Positions 8,873 to 17,350 of a stretch of DNA of 35,217 bases are shown here, one piece after another (the stretch's first letter is position 1; the number at the start of each line of letters is the position of its first letter). The notes below the pieces were generated by a model, which worked only from the letters and a program-made list of their open reading frames with translations, searched no databases and was not told where the DNA came from. Where the stretch lies: NCBI GenBank assembly GCA_025499705.1, contig JAFMVE010000055.1:1-35217 (forward strand), in the 5' to 3' direction. Source of the DNA: Carboxylicivirga caseinilyticus (GTDB taxonomy: Bacteria; Bacteroidota; Bacteroidia; Bacteroidales; Marinilabiliaceae). A program made the position numbers and the translations under genes.

Positions 8873-9646
8873 ATGATCATTATAATTTCACCTGCCAAAA
8901 CACTTGATTTTGAAACAAAGGTTCCGGCAACCTCAAATACAGATATACGTTTCCCAAAGGAAGCCACTGCATTGGTAAAACAGCTGAAGAAATTAAAACC
9001 AGCTGCATTATCAGAATTGATGAGTATAAGTTCGCCTCTGGCAACGCTTAATCATCATCGTTTTCAGCTTTGGCAACACCCATTTAATGAAGCAGAAACA
9101 AGAGCGGCCTTATTTGCCTTTAAAGGAGATGTTTACACCGGAATAGATGCTTACTCATTAAATACAAATGAGGTGGATTATGCCAATTCACACCTTCGTA
9201 TTTTATCCGGATTATATGGTTTGCTTCGTCCTTTGGATAACATTATGCCTTACCGCCTTGAGATGGGCACAAAGCTTGAAATCAGTTCAAAAAAGAATCT
9301 TTACGACTTCTGGGGCGATAAAATCACCAAGCTTCTTCTGAAAGATATGAACGAAAATAAAGAAGAAGTCTTGATTAATCTGGCATCCAATGAATATTTT
9401 AAGTCAATTGACCGAAAGAAACTAAAAAAACAAATTGTTACACCCGTTTTTAAGGATCAGAAAAATGGTGAATATAAGGTAATTAGTTTTTTTGCAAAGA
9501 AAGCCAGAGGATTAATGACTCGTTTCATCATTCAGAACCGAATTGAAAATCCGGATGATCTGAGAGCATTTGATCTGGATGGATATTATTATCATCAGGA
9601 TTTATCTAAACCAGATATGCCAACGTTTGTACGTGACCACCCATAA
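8873..9646 (+). CDS. yaaA: Peroxide stress protein YaaA (DUF328)
   Basis: Protein of 257 residues that matches the YaaA/DUF328 family along its length: MIIIISPAKTLDFET at the start, then ALFAFKGDVYTGIDAY, LRILSGLYGLLRPLD and the C-terminal FFAKKARGLMTRFI. In E. coli YaaA is induced by hydrogen peroxide through OxyR and lowers intracellular free iron, limiting Fenton damage. The molecular activity is not fully settled; a DNA-binding function has also been proposed for the fold. It is 59 bases downstream of the DeoR gene, probably a separate unit. No promoter with an exact -7 box was found. Confidence 0.93.
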   Translation: MIIIISPAKTLDFETKVPATSNTDIRFPKEATALVKQLKKLKPAALSELMSISSPLATLNHHRFQLWQHPFNEAETRAALFAFKGDVYTGIDAYSLNTNEVDYANSHLRILSGLYGLLRPLDNIMPYRLEMGTKLEISSKKNLYDFWGDKITKLLLKDMNENKEEVLINLASNEYFKSIDRKKLKKQIVTPVFKDQKNGEYKVISFFAKKARGLMTRFIIQNRIENPDDLRAFDLDGYYYHQDLSKPDMPTFVRDHP

Positions 9647-9683
9647 TCCATTTATTTGGATTTAGAGTTGATCCGTTAATTTT

Positions 9684-9710
9684 TTTGTATTAACTTTTAG
9701 TCAATACAAA
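9684..9710. promoter_or_regulatory. 27-bp near-palindrome upstream of an unknown gene
   Basis: Arms TTTGTATT and AATACAAA, continued after one A/C mismatch by ACT and AGT around a TTT centre, form an almost perfect inverted repeat 37-63 bases upstream of the ATG at 9747. No T-run follows on either strand, so it looks more like an operator or an mRNA leader hairpin than a terminator. Confidence 0.35.
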
Positions 9711-9746
9711 TATGAATTAGGAGACAAATTATTAAAACACACATCT

Positions 9747-10460
9747 ATGAGTCAAAACAAATTAATTCTCCAGCGATATGGTAACTTACTAAAAGAGGAA
9801 TCTTTAGTAACCATGAATGACAAGATTCTTCCAAACACCTTTGTATTGGAAGCTCCGGAACCCTTCCCTGGATATTTTGGCTACTACAGTGATATCCCTT
9901 CTGATTCTAAACCTTTATATTTATACCTGGTTTTAAAACAGCTCTATACACTGGAAGAAATTACACGTGCCACCCAAAATATTAAGCATTATTTTGGCAC
10001 CGATTTTAATGCAGCTGCTGGTACTGTAAATATTTATAATAAAATGTTTCATGTAATTAGAGTTAGACACTTGGATAGTTTTGATCAGATAGCAGATTTA
10101 CAACAAGGCTACCTTGATCAAGGAATAGAATTCAAGAAGAAACCTAAAAACATTGAAGGGAAAGCAATCATCCGGTTGAAAAAGTTTTTTATGCTTGAAG
10201 AAATAGAAGATGGAGTTTATTTCGATTTAGACGAGAAAGATCATGGCTACTTTACAATACCTTACAAATTAACCTGGAAGTTATTTGAAGATATTACCCG
10301 AAAAGCCAAGCATAACTGGGATCATAGTGTGTTTGATGCTGCGATTGGACACATACATGCCGATTTTGGTATCAGAGATATAATAAGGATTTACAACCCT
10401 AATATTGATCGAAATTACCTATTAGAAATACGTAAGATTTATCTCGACAGAATTAAATAA
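9747..10460 (+). CDS. Hypothetical cytoplasmic protein
   Basis: Protein of 237 residues that I do not recognise. It has no signal peptide and no membrane segment. It begins MSQNKLILQRYGNLLKEESL, contains aromatic-rich FPGYFGYYSDIP, and a central segment resembling a nucleic-acid or ligand-binding alpha/beta fold (IEGKAIIRLKKFFMLEEIEDG). Two conserved-looking His patches occur near the end (KHNWDHSVFDAAIGHIHADF). It is monocistronic: a long leader precedes it and a strong terminator follows 20 bases after its stop. Codon usage looks like that of its neighbours. Function is unknown. Confidence 0.8.
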   Translation: MSQNKLILQRYGNLLKEESLVTMNDKILPNTFVLEAPEPFPGYFGYYSDIPSDSKPLYLYLVLKQLYTLEEITRATQNIKHYFGTDFNAAAGTVNIYNKMFHVIRVRHLDSFDQIADLQQGYLDQGIEFKKKPKNIEGKAIIRLKKFFMLEEIEDGVYFDLDEKDHGYFTIPYKLTWKLFEDITRKAKHNWDHSVFDAAIGHIHADFGIRDIIRIYNPNIDRNYLLEIRKIYLDRIK

Positions 10461-10480
10461 TTATTGAATATCAGATATAG

Positions 10481-10513
10481 ATACCCGTTTCTTTTGATTC
10501 GGGTATTTTTTTT
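10481..10513 (+). terminator. Rho-independent terminator
   Basis: ATACCCG (10481-10487) pairs perfectly with CGGGTAT (10500-10506) around a 12-base loop, and a run of eight T follows. It ends the transcript of the unknown gene at 9747. Confidence 0.8.
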
Positions 10514-10615
10514 AGACTATTTGGTCGAATTTTTCTAAAATTTAACATTAAAAGGTAAACCAAATCCTATTCTTTTACCTTTATTTACATGTAATATTCA
10601 TATATCAAATCAAAA

Positions 10616-11386
10616 ATGTTTAAACCTAGTAAACATCTGAATCTTATTCATGCTGCTTTTGCTCTGCTTTTGGTATCATCCTTTAGCTGTCAAAACAGTA
10701 GCTACCAATCACAAAAAGTGGAATCACAAACCATCTATTTGGATGATTCTTTCAAAGAGGATCAATCAGTGGTTGATTTTATAGCCCCTATTAAGGACAG
10801 CATAGACATTCAAATGAATCAGATAATTGGTTATGCTGCAAGAACTTTGGACAAGAATTTACCCGAAGGATTGTTAACTAATTTTGTATCAGATCTGATA
10901 TTGGAAGAATCCAGAGCTGTCTGCCAGAATAATGATAAGAAACTTCCTCAGCCGGATATGGCCTTAATGAATCACAAAGGTCTCAGAACCATCATTGAAG
11001 AAGGTCCGGTAACCGTTAATAACATCTTTCAATTAATGCCTTTCGAGAACGAAATTGTGTTGGTTACCTTAAACCGCGAACAAACAATTGAGTTTTTGGA
11101 TTACATAGCAAGTGAAGGCGGTGATGGAATAGCCGGTGCTACATTTACTATTAAAAATGGCAAAGCTTCAAACATAAAAATTAATGGTCAACCCCTTAGC
11201 AGAGAAAATTATGTTGTAGCAACTTCTGATTACCTTTCTAAAGGAGGCGACCATTATGATGTTTTCAAGAAGGGAACTGTAACAGAAACCAAGGTTAAGT
11301 TACGTGATATGATTATTGATCATATTAAGAAACTCGAAGCCAACAATCAAAAAATTGACGCTAAACTGGATAACCGAATCAAATGA
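10616..11386 (+). CDS. 5'-nucleotidase C-terminal domain lipoprotein
   Basis: Predicted lipoprotein of 256 residues with a hydrophobic leader and Cys25 after VSSFS. The mature part corresponds to the C-terminal, substrate-binding domain of UshA-type 5'-nucleotidases: LTNFVSDLIL, LMNHKGLRTIIEEGPVT, NIFQLMPFENEIVLV, GDGIAGATF and ATSDYLSKGGDHYDVF. On its own it lacks the metallophosphoesterase domain; that is supplied by the next gene, whose ATG overlaps this stop by four bases. In most bacteria both domains are in one polypeptide with the catalytic one first, so here the order is reversed and the enzyme is presumably assembled from two envelope-located subunits. Confidence 0.9.
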   Translation: MFKPSKHLNLIHAAFALLLVSSFSCQNSSYQSQKVESQTIYLDDSFKEDQSVVDFIAPIKDSIDIQMNQIIGYAARTLDKNLPEGLLTNFVSDLILEESRAVCQNNDKKLPQPDMALMNHKGLRTIIEEGPVTVNNIFQLMPFENEIVLVTLNREQTIEFLDYIASEGGDGIAGATFTIKNGKASNIKINGQPLSRENYVVATSDYLSKGGDHYDVFKKGTVTETKVKLRDMIIDHIKKLEANNQKIDAKLDNRIK

Positions 11387-12297
11387 TGAAACACGACAGA
11401 CGTAAATTTATTAAACAGATTGGTGCCGGTACTATAGCCATGGCTGCTGTTCCGCAACTTTATTCATGTTCAGACAAAGAAGTTCGTTTAACCATTTTAC
11501 ATACCAATGATGTTCATAGTCAAATTGAACCATTACCGGCTAATCATCATGAATATCCTAATGGTGGCGGCTACGCCAAGCGGGCAGCTTTAATAAGTAA
11601 GATAAGGCAGGAAAGCGAGCATGTTTTATTACTTGATTGTGGCGACATATTTCAGGGCACACCTTACTTTAACTTTTTCAAAGGTGAGCTGGAATTAAAA
11701 CTTATGAGCAAAATGGGCTACGATGCAGCAACCATCGGAAACCATGAGTTTGATAACGGAATAGAAGAACTGGCAATTCAATTAAAAAAGGCCTCCTTTC
11801 CTTTTGTGTGCAGCAATTATACCTTTGACAATACACCTCTTGAAGGAATGACCTTGCCATACCTGGTAATTAACAAAGGATCATTAAAAATTGGTATAGT
11901 AGGCTTAGGTATTGAGTTGGATGGTTTAGTTACCAGTGATCGATTTGGAAATACAAAGTACATAGATCCAGTTGAAGTGGCTAATAAAACTGCTCAATTA
12001 CTGAGAGAAAAAGAGAACTGCGATTACATTATTGCATTATCACATTTAGGTTTCGAATACAAGGATGACAAAATATCGGATATAAAATTGGCAGAAAACA
12101 CTTCAGAGATTGATATGATTTTAGGTGGCCATACTCATACTTTCATGAAAGAACCTACCTTTGTAAAAAACAAGCTGGGTAAAGAAGTTGTCATAAATCA
12201 AATGGGTAAATCAGGCATTTTTCTTGGTCGCCTCGATGTTTCTTTTTCTAAAGGCTCTACTCAACCTACTGTAATTAATAAATTATATCATGTCTGA
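11383..12297 (+). CDS. 5'-nucleotidase-type metallophosphoesterase (catalytic domain)
   Basis: Exported metallophosphoesterase of 304 residues. The leader has a twin-arginine motif, RRKFIKQ, and a hydrophobic stretch ending at LYSC, so it may be a Tat-exported lipoprotein. The dinuclear metal site is complete: Asp43 and His45 in HTNDVH, Asp88 in CGDIFQG, Asn120-His121 in GNHEFDNG, then LSHLGF and GGHTHTF. It corresponds to the N-terminal catalytic half of UshA/5'-nucleotidase; the substrate-binding half is the upstream gene. Likely substrates are extracytoplasmic nucleotides or nucleotide sugars. A second ATG directly follows the first, so the start could be three bases later. Confidence 0.93.
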   Translation: MMKHDRRKFIKQIGAGTIAMAAVPQLYSCSDKEVRLTILHTNDVHSQIEPLPANHHEYPNGGGYAKRAALISKIRQESEHVLLLDCGDIFQGTPYFNFFKGELELKLMSKMGYDAATIGNHEFDNGIEELAIQLKKASFPFVCSNYTFDNTPLEGMTLPYLVINKGSLKIGIVGLGIELDGLVTSDRFGNTKYIDPVEVANKTAQLLREKENCDYIIALSHLGFEYKDDKISDIKLAENTSEIDMILGGHTHTFMKEPTFVKNKLGKEVVINQMGKSGIFLGRLDVSFSKGSTQPTVINKLYHV

Positions 12298-12844
12298 AAA
12301 ATTAATCTTATCTGATAGTGCCATTGATCAACTTTGTGAACAACACAAAGAGGACCCTCATTTTTCAACAATTGCGTTACCACGTTTACGATTACTAAAT
12401 AAACTTCAGGTATTTTTTATTGATGAAGCCCGATTGATATGGGAGATCGTATATTCCCCTATCAATAAAGCCACAAACTGTGTAAGAATTCACTTAAACG
12501 ATCCTAATGAAAGATTTGCCTTTTATTACGAGATACCTTTAATGCAACGCTTTGACTTACATTTATACCTGGGCAATAATACATTTAACTTCTTCGAAGC
12601 ACATCCTTTATTGATTGAAAAGAAAGTAATTGAAAAGGATGAATTTGATGTAAAAGCTACGAATCATACACTACCACATCTTGATTTAAATGTACCCAAA
12701 GCAAGATTTGAGAGGCCTTTACTTGAAGAAGATATTACCCTTGACAGCGTGCGTGAATCGCAAATATACTCTAATGTTTCTAAAGCATTTTTAAAGTTCA
12801 ATGAAGGCCTTTTCAATATTATAAACGCCCAATGGATGTTATAA
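12290..12844 (+). CDS. Hypothetical protein coupled to split 5'-nucleotidase
   Basis: Protein of 184 residues that I do not recognise. It has no signal peptide, no membrane helix and no obvious catalytic motif, so unlike its two upstream partners it should be cytoplasmic. Its ATG lies eight bases inside the metallophosphoesterase gene, which points to translational coupling in one three-gene operon. The sequence is rich in aromatic and acidic residues (FAFYYEIPLMQRFDLHLYLG). A strong terminator begins immediately after the stop. Confidence 0.78.
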   Translation: MSEKLILSDSAIDQLCEQHKEDPHFSTIALPRLRLLNKLQVFFIDEARLIWEIVYSPINKATNCVRIHLNDPNERFAFYYEIPLMQRFDLHLYLGNNTFNFFEAHPLLIEKKVIEKDEFDVKATNHTLPHLDLNVPKARFERPLLEEDITLDSVRESQIYSNVSKAFLKFNEGLFNIINAQWML

Positions 12845-12871
12845 AAAAACCCCGCCAGAAGCGGGGTTTTT
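12843..12871. terminator. Bidirectional terminator
   Basis: CCCCGC (12850-12855) pairs with GCGGGG (12861-12866) around CAGAA, flanked by an A-run on the left and a T-run on the right. The A/T flanks make it usable from both strands, which fits the convergent three-gene 5'-nucleotidase operon and Lrp/AsnC gene on either side. Confidence 0.9.
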
Positions 12872-12891
12872 CATATATTTTAAACTATAGT

Positions 12892-13356
12892 TTATTCAAT
12901 CGGCAATTGACGTTTAAAACTCTCATCAAGAGAAATAATAGTTTCAGTAGCAGAAATACCTGCAATCGACTGTAATTTATCGTGCAATATTCTTTTCAGA
13001 TGCTCATTACTTTTTGCATAAATTTTGATAAAGATAGCATACTGACCAGTAGTATAATGACACTCAACAATTTGTGGGATATCCTCCAACATCTTCACCA
13101 CTTTATCAAACAAACTTGCTTTTTTAAGAAAGATACCCATAAAAGCACAAGTATGATATCCAATTTTTGTTGGGTTGATGATAAACTCAGAACCTTTAAT
13201 TACACCCATATTCATTAAACGTTGAATACGCTGATGAATAGCGGCGCCTGACACCTTACATTCCCTGGCTACTTCCAAAAAAGGAATACGTGCATTTTTG
13301 GTAATCAGTGATAAAATCTTCTTATCTAAGCTATCGATTTGTGAATTGCTCTCCAT
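12892..13356 (-). CDS. Lrp/AsnC-family transcriptional regulator
   Basis: Protein of 154 residues, the usual length of the family. The N-terminal helix-turn-helix runs IDSLDKKILSLITKNARIPF then VARECKVSGAAIHQRIQRL, and the C-terminal RAM/ACT-like effector domain follows (GYHTCAFMGIF to ETIISLDESFKRQLPI). Such proteins assemble as octamers and respond to amino acids. Which amino acid is not readable. A short inverted repeat, TGACAATTGTTA at 13365-13376, sits just before the ATG and could be an autoregulatory site, though this is weak. The gene is alone on its strand, bounded by terminator-like hairpins. Confidence 0.93.
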   Translation of the reverse strand: MESNSQIDSLDKKILSLITKNARIPFLEVARECKVSGAAIHQRIQRLMNMGVIKGSEFIINPTKIGYHTCAFMGIFLKKASLFDKVVKMLEDIPQIVECHYTTGQYAIFIKIYAKSNEHLKRILHDKLQSIAGISATETIISLDESFKRQLPIE

Positions 13357-13556
13357 ACTAAATATGACAATTGTTAGAATTTGTAAATAAAATTACACTT
13401 TCATTGATAATTTGGTACGAAAATAATCTATATAAATTTAATATCCAATGAAATTGGTTTCAAATCTTAATTACTTTCATAACATCAGTAACAAATAATA
13501 ACCACTCACCCCTAATTCAAACCTCTCTTTTTCAAAATATTAATAATTCAATTGCA

Positions 13557-13574
13557 AAAAAAGAGCATTCTCTA
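13557..13574 (-). terminator. Weak terminator after MscS gene
   Basis: On the minus strand AGAG-AATG-CTCT forms a four-base-pair hairpin followed by seven T, about 35 bases beyond the channel stop. The stem is short. The rest of the 251-base interval 13357-13607 holds nothing else that I recognise. Confidence 0.35.
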
Positions 13575-13607
13575 ATGATAATTTATAAGCACTTATTTAA
13601 ATCAACA

Positions 13608-14891
13608 TTAACTCATTGGTAACGTTCCCGAACTGGGGAATTGATAAACTTTTAATTCAAATTCAGGTAAAACAGCCAAGATATGATCCATAATATCAGC
13701 TTGTATCGATTCGTAATTGGCCCATGCCTGATCGTTACTAAATACATAAAATTCAATTGGTAAACCCTTTTCAGTCGGTTGCAGATGACGAACCAAAAAA
13801 GTCATTTCATTGTGTATCTTAGGATGATTATGCAAATACGATTCAAGGTATTTCCGGAATAATCCAATATTGGTTAGTCTTCGGCCATTTACTAAAACAC
13901 TCTCGTCAATCTTATTCTCCTTGTTATAATTTTCAATCTCTTCCTGTTTTAATTCAATATATTCCTTTAGAAAGTGAATTTTTTTAAATCGATCCAGCAT
14001 TTCTTTAGAACAAAACTTGACACTGCTCATATCAATATTTACAGCACGTTTAATCCGTCGGCCACCGGAATCTTCCATTCCTTTCCAGTTCATAAATGGA
14101 TGCGAAACCATTTCATAAGTAGGAATTGTTGTTATTGTTTTATCCCAGTTTTGGATTTTCACAGTATTAAGAGAGATATCCAAAACGGTTCCATCAGCAT
14201 TATGAGATGGCATACTAACCCAGTCTCCTACCCTGACCATCTTATAAGCAGAAAGTTGAACACTGGCTACTAATCCCAGGATTGTATCTTTAAATATCAA
14301 TAATAACACAGCTGCAATGGCACCTAAACCGGTAAATAAAGCTCCCAGCTTAACATTGAACACAATTGACACCACAACCAATACTCCAATAAAGTATCCA
14401 ATGATCTGGGCAACCTGAATGTATCCTTTAATTGGTCTTTCCTGGGCATAATCATGCGATTCGTAAATATCCATGATAGCACTGAAAAATGCTGTCAGAC
14501 TCCACACAAAAACCACAACCAGGTAAATCATAATTCCTTTATGAACCAATTCACCTATCTGCGGAAAATCGTTGAAAACAATACCATTAAAAACATACAA
14601 TACAAATGCAGGAGCCAAATGAGATAATCGTTGAAAAACCTGTCGATCCACAAAAAAATCATCATTCTTCGATTTGGTCTTTCTAATAATTCTTTCAATG
14701 GCCTTAATAATGTAATATTTGGTAAGCTTATTAACCAGATAACTGATCAACAATACAATAACTGCCAATACAATAACTTTCAGAAGTAAACCGGACGTAT
14801 CCGATAATCCCAAACTGGTAAAATACTTATCAATCCAACTATTAATTATATTATCAAATTCGATGGTTCCTTGCGTTTCTGTCGCTTCCAT
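13608..14891 (-). CDS. MscS-family mechanosensitive channel (YbdG-like)
   Basis: Membrane protein of 427 residues. Several hydrophobic segments precede the pore region: about 40-60, 95-110, 120-140, 160-185 and 190-215. The pore helix GALFTGLGAIAAVLLLIFKDTILGLVASVQL is followed by the MscS beta domain VRVGDWVSMPSHNADGTVLDISLNTVKIQNWDKTI, in which a VGDWV and an NWD signature are recognisable. The extended C-terminal cytoplasmic domain and the short five-helix architecture match the YbdG (MscM-type) branch rather than E. coli MscS itself. It would protect against hypo-osmotic shock. It diverges from the M64 peptidase gene across 69 bases. Confidence 0.92.
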   Translation of the reverse strand: MEATETQGTIEFDNIINSWIDKYFTSLGLSDTSGLLLKVIVLAVIVLLISYLVNKLTKYYIIKAIERIIRKTKSKNDDFFVDRQVFQRLSHLAPAFVLYVFNGIVFNDFPQIGELVHKGIMIYLVVVFVWSLTAFFSAIMDIYESHDYAQERPIKGYIQVAQIIGYFIGVLVVVSIVFNVKLGALFTGLGAIAAVLLLIFKDTILGLVASVQLSAYKMVRVGDWVSMPSHNADGTVLDISLNTVKIQNWDKTITTIPTYEMVSHPFMNWKGMEDSGGRRIKRAVNIDMSSVKFCSKEMLDRFKKIHFLKEYIELKQEEIENYNKENKIDESVLVNGRRLTNIGLFRKYLESYLHNHPKIHNEMTFLVRHLQPTEKGLPIEFYVFSNDQAWANYESIQADIMDHILAVLPEFELKVYQFPSSGTLPMS

Positions 14892-14960
14892 TATTTACTC
14901 TTTTATTCTTGATTTATGGTTTAAAACTGTATTTTTAAAATTTCTGATAAAAATAGATCA

Positions 14961-16241
14961 ATGCAAAAACTATTAGTAAATATCATTATCTTTTTTGGAA
15001 TGACAAGCTGTTTAACAGCTCAATCCTTTTTTGATAAACATTTTGAAGATAAATCAATGCGAATTGATTTAATACTTGCCGGCAATAAACAAAATCAAAC
15101 GGTATATATAACCGAATTAAAGAAAGAACCCTACTGGGGCGGTTCTAAGAACAATCTGAAAGATCAGTTCAATTATGGAGAATATCGCTTTTTCATTATC
15201 GATGAAAACACAAGCGACACCTTGTATTCAAAAGGTTTCTGTACTCTGTTTGAAGAATGGCGCAGTACCGAAGAGGCTAAACACATTAACAAAGCTTTTT
15301 ACCAAACTGTGACTTTTCCTTATCCCAAAAATGAATTCACATTTATTTTGAATGAACGTCACCGGGATGGCAGCTTTTCAACAATGTTGACCCAAAAGAT
15401 TGATCCATCTGATGTGAATATCAGACAAACACAAACCGGAAAATACGAGGTCGCTCAGATCATCAACAACGGTCCATCCCATCAAATGGTTGATCTTTTA
15501 TTTATCGCTGAAGGATATCAGGCAGATGAAATGGACAAATTCAAAAAGGATGTAAAAAAACATGCTGATTATCTATTGAAACAGTCTCCATATCTTGAGA
15601 ATAAAGAAAAGTTTAATTTTTGGGCAGTTTGTTCGCCTTCTCAGGAAAGTGGTCCCAGCGAACCCGAAAAAGGCGTTTGGAAAGAAACGGCTGTTCAAGC
15701 TGCTTTCAACACCTTCTATGTTGACAGATACCTGGAGTCGACTAATGTAAAAGCAATTCGTGATATTGCAGCAGAAGCACCTTATGACCACATTGTAGTT
15801 CTGGTTAATTCGAAGCGATATGGAGGAGGCGGTATTTATAATCATTTCTCTTTAGGAACATCAGATAATTATCTGGCCCACGAGGTGATGATTCATGAAA
15901 TAGGACATGGCCTGTTTGGTCTGGCTGATGAATATTACACATCAGATGTAGCGTATCAGGATTTCTTCAACCTGAAAGTAGAACCCTGGCAACCCAACAT
16001 TACTACTTTAATTGATTTTAATTCGAAATGGCAATCGATGCTTTCATCACATACTCCTGTGCCGACGCCAGCCGATTCAGAATTTGAAAATACAACCGGT
16101 GTTTTTGAAGGAGGCGGTTATGTTTCAAAAGGTGTTTATCGCCCCGCCATCAACTGTAGGATGAAATCAAATGAAGCCAAAGGTTTTTGTGAAGTCTGCA
16201 AAAATGCAGGCGATAAAATGATAAAATTTCTAACTCAATAA
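14961..16241 (+). CDS. Secreted M64-family metallopeptidase
   Basis: Exported zinc peptidase of 426 residues. The signal peptide probably ends at CLTAQ-S (about residue 21). An N-terminal beta-rich domain (about 25-150, M64_N type) precedes the catalytic domain, which holds HEIGHGLFGLADEYY with His312, Glu313 and His316 and the family-typical LADE just after. The C-terminal part contains CRMKSN...FCEVCK, a cysteine pattern seen in this family. The founding member, a clostridial enzyme, cleaves IgA, but most Bacteroidota homologues are general exported proteases of unknown target. The aldo-keto reductase gene starts seven bases after the stop and probably shares the transcript. Confidence 0.92.
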   Translation: MQKLLVNIIIFFGMTSCLTAQSFFDKHFEDKSMRIDLILAGNKQNQTVYITELKKEPYWGGSKNNLKDQFNYGEYRFFIIDENTSDTLYSKGFCTLFEEWRSTEEAKHINKAFYQTVTFPYPKNEFTFILNERHRDGSFSTMLTQKIDPSDVNIRQTQTGKYEVAQIINNGPSHQMVDLLFIAEGYQADEMDKFKKDVKKHADYLLKQSPYLENKEKFNFWAVCSPSQESGPSEPEKGVWKETAVQAAFNTFYVDRYLESTNVKAIRDIAAEAPYDHIVVLVNSKRYGGGGIYNHFSLGTSDNYLAHEVMIHEIGHGLFGLADEYYTSDVAYQDFFNLKVEPWQPNITTLIDFNSKWQSMLSSHTPVPTPADSEFENTTGVFEGGGYVSKGVYRPAINCRMKSNEAKGFCEVCKNAGDKMIKFLTQ

Positions 16242-16248
16242 ATACAAA

Positions 16249-17247
16249 ATGAACTACATAGCAGCTAACAACCGATATGAAACAATGATTTATAATCGTT
16301 GCGGACGCAGTGGTTTGAAATTACCCGCCATCTCATTGGGTCTGTGGCATAATTTCGGATCTGCCGATGTTTTTGATAACTCGCGCTCGATACTGCTTCA
16401 TGCATTCGACAACGGTGTGACTCATTTCGATCTCGCTAATAATTACGGACCTCAACCCGGTTCAGCAGAAGAAACCTTAGGTCGTGTATTAAAAAGTGAT
16501 CTAGGGAGCTATCGCGATGAATTGGTAATATCATCCAAAGCAGGGTATTACATGTGGGAAGGACCATATGGAGAATGGGGATCGAAGAAGAACCTGATTG
16601 CCAGTCTGAACCAAAGCCTGAAAAGAATGGGATTGGAATATGTTGATATTTTTTATCACCATCGTCCCGATCCGGACACTCCTCTTGAAGAAACCATGGC
16701 TGCACTTGATTTAATTGTTCGTCAGGGTAAGGCTTTATATGTCGGTTTATCGAATTATACGGCTGAACAAACACAAAAAGCAGAATCGATATTGCGTGAT
16801 TTAGGTACCCCATGTTTAATTCATCAACCGCGATATCACATTTTTGATCGATGGGTTGAAGGTGGATTACTGGATGTATTGGATAAGAGAGGAATTGGCT
16901 GCATTCCGTTCTCACCATTAGCACAAGGCCTGCTAACAGACCGTTATCTGAAAGGAATACCTGAAGACTCAAGAATGGCTAAAGCCCATTTTTTGAAAGA
17001 ATCGATGCTAACCGATGTGAAACGTAAAGCCATTACTGAACTTAATGCAATGGCTCAACAACGCGGACAATCGTTGGCACAAATGGCTATTGCCTGGTTA
17101 TTGAGTCATAAAACAGTTACTTCAGTGCTTGTTGGAGCTTCATCTACCAACCAATTAGACAATAACCTGGCTGCTTTAAATAATATTGAGTTTACAGCCG
17201 AAGAACTTGAAAAGATTGAGACAATATCAAAACCCGTTTGGGCATAA
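16249..17247 (+). CDS. Aldo/keto reductase, YghZ/Gpr-like
   Basis: NADPH-dependent aldo-keto reductase of 332 residues. The catalytic tetrad is visible: Asp61 and Tyr66 (HFDLANNYGP), Lys97 (SSKAGYYMW) and His138 (DIFYHHRPD). GPQPGSAEETLGRVL and QSLKRMGLEYVDIFYHHRPD follow E. coli YghZ (L-glyceraldehyde 3-phosphate reductase, methylglyoxal detoxification) very closely, so this branch of AKR14 is favoured. The first methionine used here is followed by a second at residue 13, MIYNRCGRSGLKLP, which is where YghZ-type proteins align well; the true start may be that codon (16285). A terminator follows directly. Confidence 0.92.
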   Translation: MNYIAANNRYETMIYNRCGRSGLKLPAISLGLWHNFGSADVFDNSRSILLHAFDNGVTHFDLANNYGPQPGSAEETLGRVLKSDLGSYRDELVISSKAGYYMWEGPYGEWGSKKNLIASLNQSLKRMGLEYVDIFYHHRPDPDTPLEETMAALDLIVRQGKALYVGLSNYTAEQTQKAESILRDLGTPCLIHQPRYHIFDRWVEGGLLDVLDKRGIGCIPFSPLAQGLLTDRYLKGIPEDSRMAKAHFLKESMLTDVKRKAITELNAMAQQRGQSLAQMAIAWLLSHKTVTSVLVGASSTNQLDNNLAALNNIEFTAEELEKIETISKPVWA

Positions 17248-17261
17248 GTCGAATTGAAATC

Positions 17262-17299
17262 AAAAAAGCTGCCTCATATTATTTGAAGGCAGCTTTTTT
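17262..17299. terminator. Strong terminator after aldo-keto reductase
   Basis: AAAAAAGCTGCCT (17262-17274) is perfectly complementary to AGGCAGCTTTTTT (17287-17299) around a 12-base loop, giving an A-run on one side and a T-run on the other. It would work in both directions. The IS3 element is inserted 12 bases beyond it. Confidence 0.88.
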
Positions 17300-17311
17300 A
17301 ATATTTTCCAT

Positions 17312-17337
17312 TGTCTAGTCCTGAAATAGCGTTACAC
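17312..17337 (+). repeat. IS3 left terminal inverted repeat
   Basis: Twenty-six bases starting TGTCTAGTCC and ending GTTACAC. It matches the reverse complement of 18678-18703 at about 20 positions, including the CTAGTCCT and CGTTACA blocks that are likely transposase contacts. Confidence 0.85.
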
Positions 17338-17350
17338 AAAAAGTAAAGCT

